From an uncultured Pseudomonadota bacterium (GTDB lineage Bacteria; Pseudomonadota; Gammaproteobacteria; Burkholderiales; SG8-41), in contig CAMPGR010000086.1 of NCBI GenBank assembly GCA_946885605.1, forward strand, positions 1-16,297: 16,297 nucleotides of DNA, given 5' to 3'. Position numbers and translations under genes: made by a program. The notes beneath the pieces are model-generated. The model saw only the letters and a list, made by a program, of their open reading frames with translations. It was not told the DNA's origin and did no database searches. Positions 6,896 through 14,685 of the stretch are shown piece by piece (within the stretch, counting starts at the first letter, position 1; the number at the start of each line of letters is the position of its first letter).

Positions 6896-7563
6896 GCGAA
6901 CTCCGGGCCGCGCGCTTCATCTTCGTGCTTGAAGTAAACGTAAGCGCCTGCAAAGGGCTCGGCCGCGATGCGCTCGATCCAGCGCCGTAGACCGTCGTCA
7001 TCGTAGTCCGTCCGGCGCAGGCGGAAGTAACCGAAGCGCGACGTGGCAACGAGCGGGCCCTCACCTTCGTCCGTATCCGCGACGCAGAGCACGGCGCCCC
7101 CTGCGCGCAGCGTTTCATAGACTTGGTCGTCATGCCAGGAGGCGTGACGAAACTCGAACGCAGCGAGCCGGTCAGACGGCAATATGCCGAGGAAATCACG
7201 CAAGAGCGTCAGGTCTTTCCTCATGCCCGGCGGGAGCTGGAACAAGACACCGGCGAATTTGTCGCCCAATGCCGACGCGCGCCGCAGGAACTCCGCCACG
7301 TCCGGCGCTGCGTCGCGCAGCCGTTTGTCGTGCGTGATGCGGCGCGGAGCCTTGAGTGCGAAACTGAAGCTTTGCGGCACCTCTTCCGCCCAGCGCGCGA
7401 GCACGGTTTCGGAGGGCATGCGATAGAAGGTGTTGTTGATCTCGGTGGTGTTGAAGCAGCCGGCGTAATGGCGCAGCATGGCGTTCGCCGGCAGCTTCTG
7501 CGGATAGAAACGGCCCAGCCACTCCTTGTAGGAGTAGCCGCTCGTCCCTGCGTAGAGCTGCAT
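6850..7563 (-). CDS. DUF72 (YecE-like) family protein
   Basis: This 237-residue protein is a DUF72 member, a TIM-barrel-like family of unknown biochemical function. The opening YAGTSGYSYKEWLGRFYP (residues 4-21), the TEINNTFYRMP segment (40-50), FALKAPRRITH (74-84) and the late AYVYFKHEDE stretch are all family landmarks. Length is near the family norm. AGGAG precedes the ATG at 7563 by about 8 bases. The start codon is 24 bp from that of ligD on the opposite strand, so the two genes are head to head and any promoters must overlap or lie inside the opposite gene. The 3' end overlaps the convergent LysR gene by 46 bases. The pairing with ligD suggests, but does not show, a connection with DNA repair. 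Yeast- and E. coli-type relatives are also uncharacterised. Confidence 0.9.
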   Translation of the reverse strand: MQLYAGTSGYSYKEWLGRFYPQKLPANAMLRHYAGCFNTTEINNTFYRMPSETVLARWAEEVPQSFSFALKAPRRITHDKRLRDAAPDVAEFLRRASALGDKFAGVLFQLPPGMRKDLTLLRDFLGILPSDRLAAFEFRHASWHDDQVYETLRAGGAVLCVADTDEGEGPLVATSRFGYFRLRRTDYDDDGLRRWIERIAAEPFAGAYVYFKHEDEARGPEFAQRFTALWRAARAGA

Positions 7564-7587
7564 CGTTCGATCTCCTGAGAGTCATGC

Positions 7588-10473
7588 ATGCCGCGTCTCA
7601 CCCGCACGGAAACCAAGAGCTCGTCCGTATCGCGTGCGCATAAGACGGCACCGGCGGGCGCCGCCGGGCGCGGCCCGGCCCTCGACGCGTATTCCGCCAA
7701 GCGCGCATTTCACGTGACGCCGGAGCCCGCGCCGAAGCCCGCGGCGGCGCGAAGCGGCCCGCTCCTCTTTGTGATCCAGCAGCACTCCGCGCGGCGCATG
7801 CATTACGACTTCCGTCTCGAATGCGATGGAGTGCTGAAATCGTGGGCCGTTCCCAAGGGCCCTTCGCTCGATCCCGGCGAGAAGCGGCTCGCGGTGCAGA
7901 CCGAGGACCACCCTTACGAGTATGGCTCGTTCGAAGGCGTCATACCACCCGGGCAATATGGCGCGGGCGAAGTGATCGTCTGGGATTGCGGGGTCTATTC
8001 GCCCGACGAGGGCGGCGCGCACTGGTTCGAGGACCGCGAGGAAGCCGAACGCCGGGTGCGCGAAGGGCTGGAAAAAGGAAAGCTCAGCATTCTGCTGCGC
8101 GGGGAGAAGGTGAAAGGGTCTTTCGCGCTCGTGCGCACGAAGGACGCGAAGAGCTGGCTTCTGATCAAGCACAAGGACCGGTTCGCGGCACAGGTCGATC
8201 TCACGGAGCAGGATCGCTCGGTCCTCTCGGGCATGACGGTCGACGAGCTCAAGACGCATGACGTTGACCGGCTGCCTGCGTCGGAACTCATTCCGAACGG
8301 TAAAGCGGAAAAGATGCCGAAGTCGATGGCGCCCATGCTTGCGGAACTGGGAGACGCCGTCTTCAATCATCCCGACTGGATGTGGGAGCCCAAGCTCGAC
8401 GGCTACCGGGTGATCGCTTTCGTGAGCAGGGACGGCGTCAGACTCTGCTCCCGGCGCGGCCTCGATCTCTCTGCCGCTTTTCCTCGCCTCACCGCCGAGC
8501 TCGCCACACAGGGTGCGGACATGATTCTCGACGGCGAGCTCGTCGCTTTCGACGCGTTCGGCAGGCCGTCCTTCAATGCGCTGCAGAATCGGGTGCAGCT
8601 CAAGTCCAAGAGCGAAATTGCCGCGGCGGACTCGAAGTCGTCGGTGATGTTTTACTGCTTCGATCTGCTCCACTTTGCCGGCATCGGCTTGCGGGACCGG
8701 CCCTATCGGCACCGCAGGCGCTATCTTCGACAGTGCCTGTTGCCGGGCCCGCTGGCACAGCTCGTGCACGCCACCGAGGACGGCGAGGCGCTTTACGAAG
8801 CGGCCATCGCGCGCGGATTCGAAGGCGTCGTCGGCAAGCGCAAGGACAGCAAATACCAGGCGGGGCGGCGCTCGTCAGCATGGCGGAAGGTCAAGCCGAC
8901 CCAGAGCGCGGAGTTCGTAGTGGGCGGTTATACCAAGGGCAAGGGCGCGCGCGAGCCCCTCGGCGCGCTGCTCGTCGGCTACTGGGATGGCGACAAGCTG
9001 CGGTATGCCTCTCACGTGGGCTCGGGTTTCGATGCGAAAACGCTCGCGGCGCTGAAGAAACGCCTGGACGCAATGCGTCGGGCATCGTCCCCGTTCGACG
9101 AGAAGCCGGAGCTGCACGGCCCCACCACCTGGGTCGACCCTGAACTCGTCGTCGAAGTGAAGTTTCACAGCTGGACCGAGGACGGCCGGCTGCGCGCGCC
9201 CGTTCTGGTGCGGGTACGGGACGACATCGATCCGCGGAGCGTGCGGCGACCGGAGCATCGTCCGCACTCGCGCCCTGTGCCCGCATCGAGCGGCTCACCG
9301 GCTGCGGACGCAAGTGCGATAGACGAAGTGCTGCAGCAGCTCGAAACCCCCAAGGCCGCGTTCACCCTTGCTATCGCAAACCACCAGATCCGGCTTACGA
9401 ATCTCGATCGCGTGTACTGGCCGGCCGACGCCGCGCTCAAGCAACCCGCACTGACCAAGCGCGACCTCTTGCGCTATCTCGCGCGCGTGTCGCCGTACAT
9501 GCTGCCGCATCTCGCCGACCGCCCGCTGACCATGATCCGCATGCCGGAGGGCATCAACGGGCAGCGGTTCTTTCAGAAGCATTGGCGGGAGCGCCGTCCC
9601 GAGTTCGTCGAGTCGGTCACCGTGTTCTCCGAGCACAACAACGAGCGCCAGGATTACCTGCTCTGCAACAACCTTCCGACACTGCTGTGGCTTGCGCAAT
9701 CCGGGACCCTCGAATTCCACGTGTGGCACTCCCGTGCGAAGCCCGGCCCGGACAGCCCGGTGAAGTCGACCGACTACGCCAGCTCGCTCGAAGCGCTGCA
9801 GCGCTCGATACTCAATTATCCGGACTACATCGTGTTCGACATCGATCCCTACATCTATTCCGGAAAGGAAGCCAAGGGCGCGGAGCCGGAGCTCAATACG
9901 GTGGCCTTCGAGAAGGGCAAGCAAGTCGCGTTCTGGCTGCGCGACCTCGTGCAATCGATGGGGCTCAACTCGATCGTGAAGACTTCCGGCAAGACGGGCC
10001 TGCACGTCTTCGTGCCCATACAGCGCACGATCGATTTCGATACCGCGCGCCAGGTGAGCGAAGCGATCGGCCGGCATCTGATGCGCCAGCACCCGGAGGA
10101 CATCACCATGGAATGGAGCGTGCCGAAGCGCACGGGCAAGATTTTCATGGACTACAATATGAACGTCCGGGGCAAGACGCTGAACGTCGCGTATTCTCCG
10201 CGCGGCGTGCCCGGCGCCCCGGTCTCGATGCCGCTCACCTGGAAGGAGCTCGAAACCGCGCATCCGCTCGACTTCCGCCTCACGAATGTTCCCGAGCGGC
10301 TGGCGCGCACGGGGGACCGCTGGCACGACGCGCTCGAGGCGAAGCAGAGCATCGAGCACGCGCTCGGACAGGCGACGCCGCCTCTTCCCGTGCCTTCCCC
10401 GGTGGGGAGCCGCCGCAGCACCAGCGCCCATCGGCGCACCGCGCCTCGCCAAGGGGGCGAAAACCGGAGGTAA
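7588..10473 (+). CDS. ligD: DNA ligase D: phosphoesterase-ligase-polymerase
   Basis: LigD is the multifunctional enzyme of bacterial non-homologous end joining. This copy has 961 residues in the Pseudomonas-like order. The 3'-phosphoesterase domain (about 55-200) keeps His66, His72, Asp74, Arg76 and His108, each offset by 24 from the P. aeruginosa active-site residues. The ATP-dependent ligase domain (about 245-545) has the adenylated Lys269 in EPKLDGYR, then DGELVAFD, FEGVVGKRKDSKY and WRKVKP. The primase-like polymerase domain (about 598-900) has Asp751 and Asp753 in DIDP, the SGKTGLH loop, and Asp855. Compared with the roughly 840-residue P. aeruginosa protein it carries a longer N-terminus, a longer ligase-polymerase linker and extra residues just after DIDP (YIYSGKEAKG). 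A basic tail of about 40 residues follows the polymerase domain. The GAGAG before the ATG is a weak ribosome site. The Ku gene starts 3 bp after the stop. Confidence 0.97.
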   Translation: MPRLTRTETKSSSVSRAHKTAPAGAAGRGPALDAYSAKRAFHVTPEPAPKPAAARSGPLLFVIQQHSARRMHYDFRLECDGVLKSWAVPKGPSLDPGEKRLAVQTEDHPYEYGSFEGVIPPGQYGAGEVIVWDCGVYSPDEGGAHWFEDREEAERRVREGLEKGKLSILLRGEKVKGSFALVRTKDAKSWLLIKHKDRFAAQVDLTEQDRSVLSGMTVDELKTHDVDRLPASELIPNGKAEKMPKSMAPMLAELGDAVFNHPDWMWEPKLDGYRVIAFVSRDGVRLCSRRGLDLSAAFPRLTAELATQGADMILDGELVAFDAFGRPSFNALQNRVQLKSKSEIAAADSKSSVMFYCFDLLHFAGIGLRDRPYRHRRRYLRQCLLPGPLAQLVHATEDGEALYEAAIARGFEGVVGKRKDSKYQAGRRSSAWRKVKPTQSAEFVVGGYTKGKGAREPLGALLVGYWDGDKLRYASHVGSGFDAKTLAALKKRLDAMRRASSPFDEKPELHGPTTWVDPELVVEVKFHSWTEDGRLRAPVLVRVRDDIDPRSVRRPEHRPHSRPVPASSGSPAADASAIDEVLQQLETPKAAFTLAIANHQIRLTNLDRVYWPADAALKQPALTKRDLLRYLARVSPYMLPHLADRPLTMIRMPEGINGQRFFQKHWRERRPEFVESVTVFSEHNNERQDYLLCNNLPTLLWLAQSGTLEFHVWHSRAKPGPDSPVKSTDYASSLEALQRSILNYPDYIVFDIDPYIYSGKEAKGAEPELNTVAFEKGKQVAFWLRDLVQSMGLNSIVKTSGKTGLHVFVPIQRTIDFDTARQVSEAIGRHLMRQHPEDITMEWSVPKRTGKIFMDYNMNVRGKTLNVAYSPRGVPGAPVSMPLTWKELETAHPLDFRLTNVPERLARTGDRWHDALEAKQSIEHALGQATPPLPVPSPVGSRRSTSAHRRTAPRQGGENRR

Positions 10474-10476
10474 GTC

Positions 10477-11355
10477 ATGGCTGCACGATCGATAGCATCG
10501 CTCACCGTTTCGTTCGGGCTCGTCTCGATCCCGGTGAAACTCTATTCCGCGACCGAGCCGAGCCGCGCGATTTCCTTCAACCTCCTGCACAAGACGTGCG
10601 GGTCGCGGCTGAGGCAGCAGTACGTCTGCATCAAGGAAGACGTCGTCGTGCCGCGCGAGGAAATGGCGAAAGGCTACGAGTTCGCCAAGGATCAGTACGT
10701 CATGTTCACGCCCGAGGAGCTGAAGGCTCTGGAGGAAGTGGGCACGCACACCGCGGAGATCACCGAGTTCGTGCCGATCACGGCGATCGATCCGGTGTAC
10801 TTCGACAAGGCGTACTACCTCGCGCCGGACAAGGGCGGTGCAAAGCCCTATGCGTTGCTCGTCAAGGCGCTGCGCGAGACGGGGCGCTGTGCGATCGGGC
10901 GCTGGGCGGCGCGCGGCAAGCAGTACAACGTCATGATCCGCCCGATGGAGGACGGCCTCGTCATGCAGCAGCTCCTCTACGACGCGGAAGTGCGCAGCAT
11001 CGAGGATATCGAGATCCCGAAAACGGACGTGAAGGAGGGCGAGTTGAAGCTTGCGGAGCAGCTGATCGAGCAGCAGGCGACGGAGCGGTTCGACCCCTCG
11101 GCGTACAAGGACGAGGTGCGCGAGCGGATCGAGGCGGCAGTGCAGAAGAAAATCGAGGGCCACGAGATCACGCTTGCGGAAGTGCCCGAGCCGCGCGGTG
11201 CGCAGGTGATCGATCTCATGGAAGCGCTGCGCGCGAGCCTGGGCCAGCAACCGGCGGCAAAGGCCGGCGAGCCGCAGGCGGAGGCACGCAAGCCGCCGAG
11301 GCGGGCCGCCGCGCAACCGAACGCGGTTCCGGCGAAGAAGCGCGCGAAGAAGTAG
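10477..11355 (+). CDS. ku: Ku protein, non-homologous end joining
   Basis: This is a 292-residue bacterial Ku. It forms a homodimeric ring that threads onto double-strand DNA ends and recruits LigD. The Ku core (about residues 3-250) opens with SIASLTVSFGLVSIPVKLYSA and continues through FNLLHKTCGSRLRQQYVC, then FVPITAIDPVYFDKAYYLAPD and the GRWAARGKQYNVMIRP strand region. The last 40 or so residues are low-complexity and rich in Lys, Arg, Ala and Pro, ending in AKKRAKK; such basic tails help bacterial Ku bind DNA and slide inward. The ribosome site GGAGG (10466-10470) lies within the last codons of ligD, so translation is probably coupled. Its length is ordinary for the family and nothing is missing. 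Confidence 0.97.
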   Translation: MAARSIASLTVSFGLVSIPVKLYSATEPSRAISFNLLHKTCGSRLRQQYVCIKEDVVVPREEMAKGYEFAKDQYVMFTPEELKALEEVGTHTAEITEFVPITAIDPVYFDKAYYLAPDKGGAKPYALLVKALRETGRCAIGRWAARGKQYNVMIRPMEDGLVMQQLLYDAEVRSIEDIEIPKTDVKEGELKLAEQLIEQQATERFDPSAYKDEVRERIEAAVQKKIEGHEITLAEVPEPRGAQVIDLMEALRASLGQQPAAKAGEPQAEARKPPRRAAAQPNAVPAKKRAKK

Positions 11356-11379
11356 CGCAGCAGCCGGGGCGGGAGGGAC

Positions 11380-12183
11380 ATGCATTACTACGGCGTGCGC
11401 GACGTCGAGCGGCTGCTGCGGCTGCCGCGCAGCACGATACGCGCGTTGATGGACGCGGGATTCGTATCGCCGGCTCGCGGCCCGCGCAACGCGTGGCTGT
11501 TCTCCTTCCGGGATCTCATCGTGCTTCGCACGGCGCAGGCGCTCGCTGCGGCGAACGTCCCGCGCCAGCGCATCACCCGCTCGGTGCGAGAACTGCGCCG
11601 CCACCTTCCCGAGACGATGCCGCTCTCGGGGTTATCCATCTGTGCCGTGGGCGGACGCGTCGTCGTGAAAGAGGGCGCGCGGCGCTGGCAGGCCGATTCC
11701 GGTCAGTATCTGCTCGCTTTCGAAGGGGATCCGGAATCCGGCATGCTGAGCGTCATCGAGCGGACGAAAGACGCGCCGTGCGACGATTGGTTCGAACGGG
11801 GCTGCGCGCTCGAAGATTCCGATCCCGCCGCCGCGGTTGCAGCGTACGAGAAAGCGATCGCAGCCGATCCTGAGCGCATCGATGCGCGCATCAACCTCGG
11901 ACGCCTGTTGCATGAAAGCGGGCGGCTCGGCGAGGCGGAACGCGCGTATCGGAGCGCGATTGCGGCTTGCGGGTCCGACCCCGTGCTGCTCTACAATCTC
12001 GGGGTGCTGCTCGATGACATGGCGCGCAAGGCCGAAGCGATGGATGCCTACGAAGGGGCGCTGCGCGCCGACCCCGAATTCGCCGATTGCCACTACAACC
12101 TGGCGTTGCTTTGCGGGGAGTTGGGCCGCCCGCGCGAAGCCATCCGGCACATGACGCAATACCGCAAACTGACCGCCGGATGA
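11380..12183 (+). CDS. MerR-type HTH fused to TPR repeats
   Basis: This 267-residue protein has two recognisable parts. Residues 3-75 are a MerR-like winged helix: [20 protein letters not shown] for the helix-turn-helix, then [20 protein letters not shown] for the wing and following helix. Residues 137-262 form about three to four tetratricopeptide repeats, seen in [43 protein letters not shown] and EAIRHMTQY, a protein-binding scaffold. The linker (about 76-136) is strand-rich and unassigned; no classic MerR dimerisation helix or metal-binding cysteine pair is evident. It starts 24 bp after Ku on the same strand, with GGGAGGG unusually close (about 3 bases) before the ATG. The context suggests it regulates or assists the end-joining genes, with the TPR part sensing a partner protein. 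That role is inferred only. I recognise no named gene. Confidence 0.85.
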   Translation: MHYYGVRDVERLLRLPRSTIRALMDAGFVSPARGPRNAWLFSFRDLIVLRTAQALAAANVPRQRITRSVRELRRHLPETMPLSGLSICAVGGRVVVKEGARRWQADSGQYLLAFEGDPESGMLSVIERTKDAPCDDWFERGCALEDSDPAAAVAAYEKAIAADPERIDARINLGRLLHESGRLGEAERAYRSAIAACGSDPVLLYNLGVLLDDMARKAEAMDAYEGALRADPEFADCHYNLALLCGELGRPREAIRHMTQYRKLTAG

Positions 12184-12220
12184 TGGATTCGCTCTTGGCC
12201 GCCCTACGGAGGAATGCGAG

Positions 12221-13330
12221 ATGAAAACCAGGGCCGCGATTGCATACGCGCCCGGCCAGCCGCTCGAAGTCGTGACGCTCGACCTCGACGGGCCGAAGGC
12301 GGGTGAAGCGCTGATCGAGATCAAGGCGTCGGGCGTGTGCCATACCGATGAATTCACGCGCTCGGGCGCCGACCCCGAAGGCCTGTTTCCCGTGATCTTC
12401 GGTCACGAGGGCGCCGGTGTGGTGGTCGATGTCGGCCCCGGGGTTACCACCCTCAAGAAGGGCGATCACGTCATCCCGCTCTACACGCCCGAGTGCCGGC
12501 AGTGCAAGGCGTGTCTCTCGCGCAGGACGAATCTCTGCACCGCGATTCGCGCGACGCAGGGCAAGGGCGTCATGCCGGACGGCACGAGCCGGTTTTCGGT
12601 CGATGGGCACAGGGTGCATCACTACATGGGCTGCTCGACGTTCTCGAACTACACGGTGCTCCCGGAAATCGCGCTTGCGAAGATCCGCGAGGACGCGCCG
12701 TTCGACAAGGTGTGCTACATCGGCTGCGGGGTCACGACCGGGATCGGCGCGGTCCTCAATACCGCCAAGGTCGAGGCCGGCGCGAACGTGGTCGTGTTCG
12801 GTCTGGGCGGCATCGGCCTCAACGTGATACAGGGCGCACGCATGGCGGGCGCCAACCGCATCGTTGGCGTCGACATCAATCCGCGGCGCAAGGCGCTCGC
12901 CGAGAAATTCGGCATGACGGACTTCGTGAATCCGAAGGAAGTGGGCGGGGACCTCGTCCAGTACCTGATTGCGCTCACCGACGGCGGCGCCGACTACAGC
13001 TTCGAGTGCGTCGGCAATGTCGACCTCATGCGCCAGGCGCTGGAATGCTGTCATCGCGGATGGGGCGTCTCGGTGATCATCGGTGTCGCGGGGGCGGGGC
13101 AGGAAATCAGGACGCGCCCCTTCCAGCTCGTGACCGGACGCGTGTGGAAGGGCACCGCCTTCGGCGGCGCCCGCGGGCGCACCGACATGCCGAAGATCGT
13201 GGACTGGTACATGGACGGCCGCATCAATATCGACGATCTCATCACGCACGTCATGCCGCTCGAGCGCATCAACGATGCGTTCGACTTGATGCACTCCGGC
13301 GAATCGATACGTTCCGTCGTGACATTCTGA
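12221..13330 (+). CDS. frmA: S-(hydroxymethyl)glutathione dehydrogenase / class III alcohol dehydrogenase
   Basis: This 369-residue zinc enzyme oxidises the adduct of formaldehyde and glutathione to S-formylglutathione with NAD+, the first step of cytosolic formaldehyde detoxification. The catalytic zinc ligands are Cys40 (GVCHTD), His62 (GHEGAG) and Cys169 (IGCGV). The structural zinc cysteines are 92, 95, 98 and 106. Arg110 in the IRATQGKG stretch matches the class III arginine that binds hydroxymethylglutathione. The NAD motif is FGLGGIG with Asp downstream in GVDIN. Length and the [14 protein letters not shown] segment ([15 protein letters not shown]) are typical. GGAGG lies about 8 bases before the ATG. 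The usual partner esterase (frmB) and FrmR regulator are absent nearby. It follows the MerR-TPR gene by 37 bp and may share a transcript with ligD and ku. Confidence 0.95.
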   Translation: MKTRAAIAYAPGQPLEVVTLDLDGPKAGEALIEIKASGVCHTDEFTRSGADPEGLFPVIFGHEGAGVVVDVGPGVTTLKKGDHVIPLYTPECRQCKACLSRRTNLCTAIRATQGKGVMPDGTSRFSVDGHRVHHYMGCSTFSNYTVLPEIALAKIREDAPFDKVCYIGCGVTTGIGAVLNTAKVEAGANVVVFGLGGIGLNVIQGARMAGANRIVGVDINPRRKALAEKFGMTDFVNPKEVGGDLVQYLIALTDGGADYSFECVGNVDLMRQALECCHRGWGVSVIIGVAGAGQEIRTRPFQLVTGRVWKGTAFGGARGRTDMPKIVDWYMDGRINIDDLITHVMPLERINDAFDLMHSGESIRSVVTF

Positions 13331-13371
13331 AGCCCGCCGGCGTGCCGGTATCCTCCTTAGGGATCCCATCG

Positions 13372-13393
13372 ATTCCGGATCATTGTCCGGAAT
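13372..13393. terminator. Hairpin between convergent frmA and pirin genes
   Basis: ATTCCGGA and TCCGGAAT are perfect 8-bp arms around a 6-base loop, in the 78-bp gap between the frmA stop (13330) and the pirin stop (13409). The position suits transcription termination for both genes. No T-run follows on either strand, so it may act only as an mRNA-end-stabilising stem. Confidence 0.45.
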
Positions 13394-13408
13394 GACCATG
13401 AAGGACGG

Positions 13409-14299
13409 CTACGACATCGGGTTGGCGGGCGGAGAGTCGCCCGGCAGCGGAATGAATTCGCGGTTATCGAAGTCCGGCAATTTCAGGCGGCCGGCCCGCC
13501 AGTCCGCTTTCGCCTGCTCGATGCGGCCGCGCGACGACGACACGAAGTTCCACTCGATGTGGCGTTCGCCGACCGGCTCTCCACCGAGGAGCATGAGGAC
13601 CGCCGGGGTGACGGCGGTGAAGCGCACCGCGGCGCGCGGCGCAAAGACGACCATCTTCATTTCATCGAAAGTGCCGCCCGCCGCCTCCACGCTACCCGCG
13701 GCGATGTAGGCCGCGCGCTCGGTGTAGTGCCCCGGCAACTCGACGCTCGCTCCGGGAGCGAGCTCGCAATGCAGGTAGAAGAGCGGCGAATGGGTCTTCA
13801 CGTTCGCGCGCGCGCCGAACGCTTCGCCGGCGATCACACGCACATGGGCGCCGCGCTCTTCCATGACGGGCAGATCGGCGCCCTCGTAGTGCGCGAACGC
13901 GGGATCGGTCTCCTCGTGTTCCCTGGGCAGCGCGACCCATGCCTGGATGCCGTTCATGCGCCCGCCCTCGCGCCGCGCGCGCTCGAAGCGCTCCGAGTGC
14001 GTGATGCCGCGCCCCGCCGTCATCCAGTTCACTTCTCCGGGGCGGATCGGCTGCTCGGTCGCCAGGCTGTCGCGGTGCATGATCTCGCCTGCGAAGAGAT
14101 AGGTCACGGTGGAGAGGCCGATGTGCGGATGGGGCCTCACGTCCACCGACTTCGATATGCCGGGCGGAAAATCGACAGGCCCCATGTGATCGAAGAAGAT
14201 GAAGGGACCGACCATGCGCAGCTTCGCGTACGGCAGCACGCGGCCCACTTCGAAGCCGCCGAGATCGCGGCGGCGCGGTTCAATGACAAGTTCGATCAT
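13409..14299 (-). CDS. Pirin family protein
   Basis: This 296-residue protein is a bicupin of the pirin family, cytosolic iron-binding proteins; some act as quercetin 2,3-dioxygenases and others as regulators. The N-terminal cupin holds the four metal ligands His57 and His59 (RPHPHIG), His101 and Glu103 (GITHSE), almost the same numbers as in human pirin. It also has FIFFDHMGPVDFPPG (33-47), a family signature. The C-terminal cupin is present (about 165-270, from LFYLHCELAPG through MKMVVFAPRAAVRF). The frame is open upstream to 14473, but GGAG about 8 bases before the ATG at 14299 and the family start (MIELVIEPRR) fix this start. It is divergent from the patatin remnant with 37 bp between the starts. 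Substrate unknown. Confidence 0.92.
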   Translation of the reverse strand: MIELVIEPRRRDLGGFEVGRVLPYAKLRMVGPFIFFDHMGPVDFPPGISKSVDVRPHPHIGLSTVTYLFAGEIMHRDSLATEQPIRPGEVNWMTAGRGITHSERFERARREGGRMNGIQAWVALPREHEETDPAFAHYEGADLPVMEERGAHVRVIAGEAFGARANVKTHSPLFYLHCELAPGASVELPGHYTERAAYIAAGSVEAAGGTFDEMKMVVFAPRAAVRFTAVTPAVLMLLGGEPVGERHIEWNFVSSSRGRIEQAKADWRAGRLKLPDFDNREFIPLPGDSPPANPMS

Positions 14300-14336
14300 T
14301 CTCTGTCTCCAACAAAACCTCGCATCGCGCCAGTCC

Positions 14337-14674
14337 ATGATGCCGCCTGCATTGAAGTCGGGCGCACACGGCGTGTCAGGTTCACAACCGAAAATCGGTC
14401 TTGCCCTCGGCAGCGGCTCAGCGCGCGGCTGGTCGCACATTGGCGTCATCCGCGTGCTCGAGCGCGCCGGCATTGGCCGGACATTGTATGCGGAACGTCG
14501 ATCGGCTCATTGGTCGGCGCGGCCTACGCGGACGGTCAACTCGAGCGCCTGGAAACGTGGGACTATCACCGTGCCGTGCCGGCGATCGCGGAGGGCGAGC
14601 GCGCTGCCGAGCAGGTGTTGCCGGAGCTGCGCGAATTGATCGGAGTCCGGGGCTTCCCGCTCCCGGGTGCGTAG
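14337..14674 (+). pseudogene. RssA/patatin-like phospholipase remnant: frameshift plus internal deletion
   Basis: Two pieces of one gene are visible in different frames. The first (14337 to about 14476) reads PKIGLALGSGSARGWSHIGVIRVLERAGI, the oxyanion-hole start of RssA-type patatin-like serine hydrolases. One base is then missing, and the continuation in another frame reads PDIVCGTSIGSLVGAAYADG, holding the nucleophile elbow GTSIG. After LERLETW (to 14560) the sequence jumps straight to DYHRAVPAIAEGERAAEQVLPELREL, which matches the extreme C-terminus of RssA-like proteins. About 200 residues between, including the DG(A/G) catalytic aspartate, are absent. The remnant ends at the stop at 14672-14674, 11 bp before the convergent ftsH stop. 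Such a product cannot be an active hydrolase. The comparison with E. coli RssA (about 300 residues) is from memory; an assembly error is possible. Confidence 0.85.
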
Positions 14675-14685
14675 AGCGGCCGCCG

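Noticed and set aside
9295..11604. A 769-codon open frame antisense to ligD and ku
   Set aside because: Its translation is rich in Arg, His, Leu and Ala without recognisable motifs and spans two well-identified genes; it is a by-product of high GC codon use.
9582..11873. A 763-codon open frame in another plus-strand frame over ligD, ku and merR-TPR
   Set aside because: It crosses three real genes and shows only Arg/Gly/Ala-rich sequence with no domain.
13337..13348. CCGGC-GT-GCCGG dyad after frmA
   Set aside because: The two-base centre cannot form a stable RNA loop and such short GC dyads are expected by chance; the 8-bp hairpin at 13372-13393 is the better terminator candidate.
11891..13399. 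A 502-codon open frame antisense to frmA
   Set aside because: It has no family features, and frmA on the other strand has complete zinc and NAD motifs.
14300..14473. Longer pirin start at 14473
   Set aside because: The extra 58 residues overlap the patatin remnant antisense and lack similarity to pirins; GGAG before the ATG at 14299 supports the shorter form.
13559..14674. A 371-codon plus-strand frame ending in patatin-like sequence
   Set aside because: Most of it is antisense to pirin. Only its last ~65 codons are meaningful, as the frameshifted second half of the RssA-like remnant.
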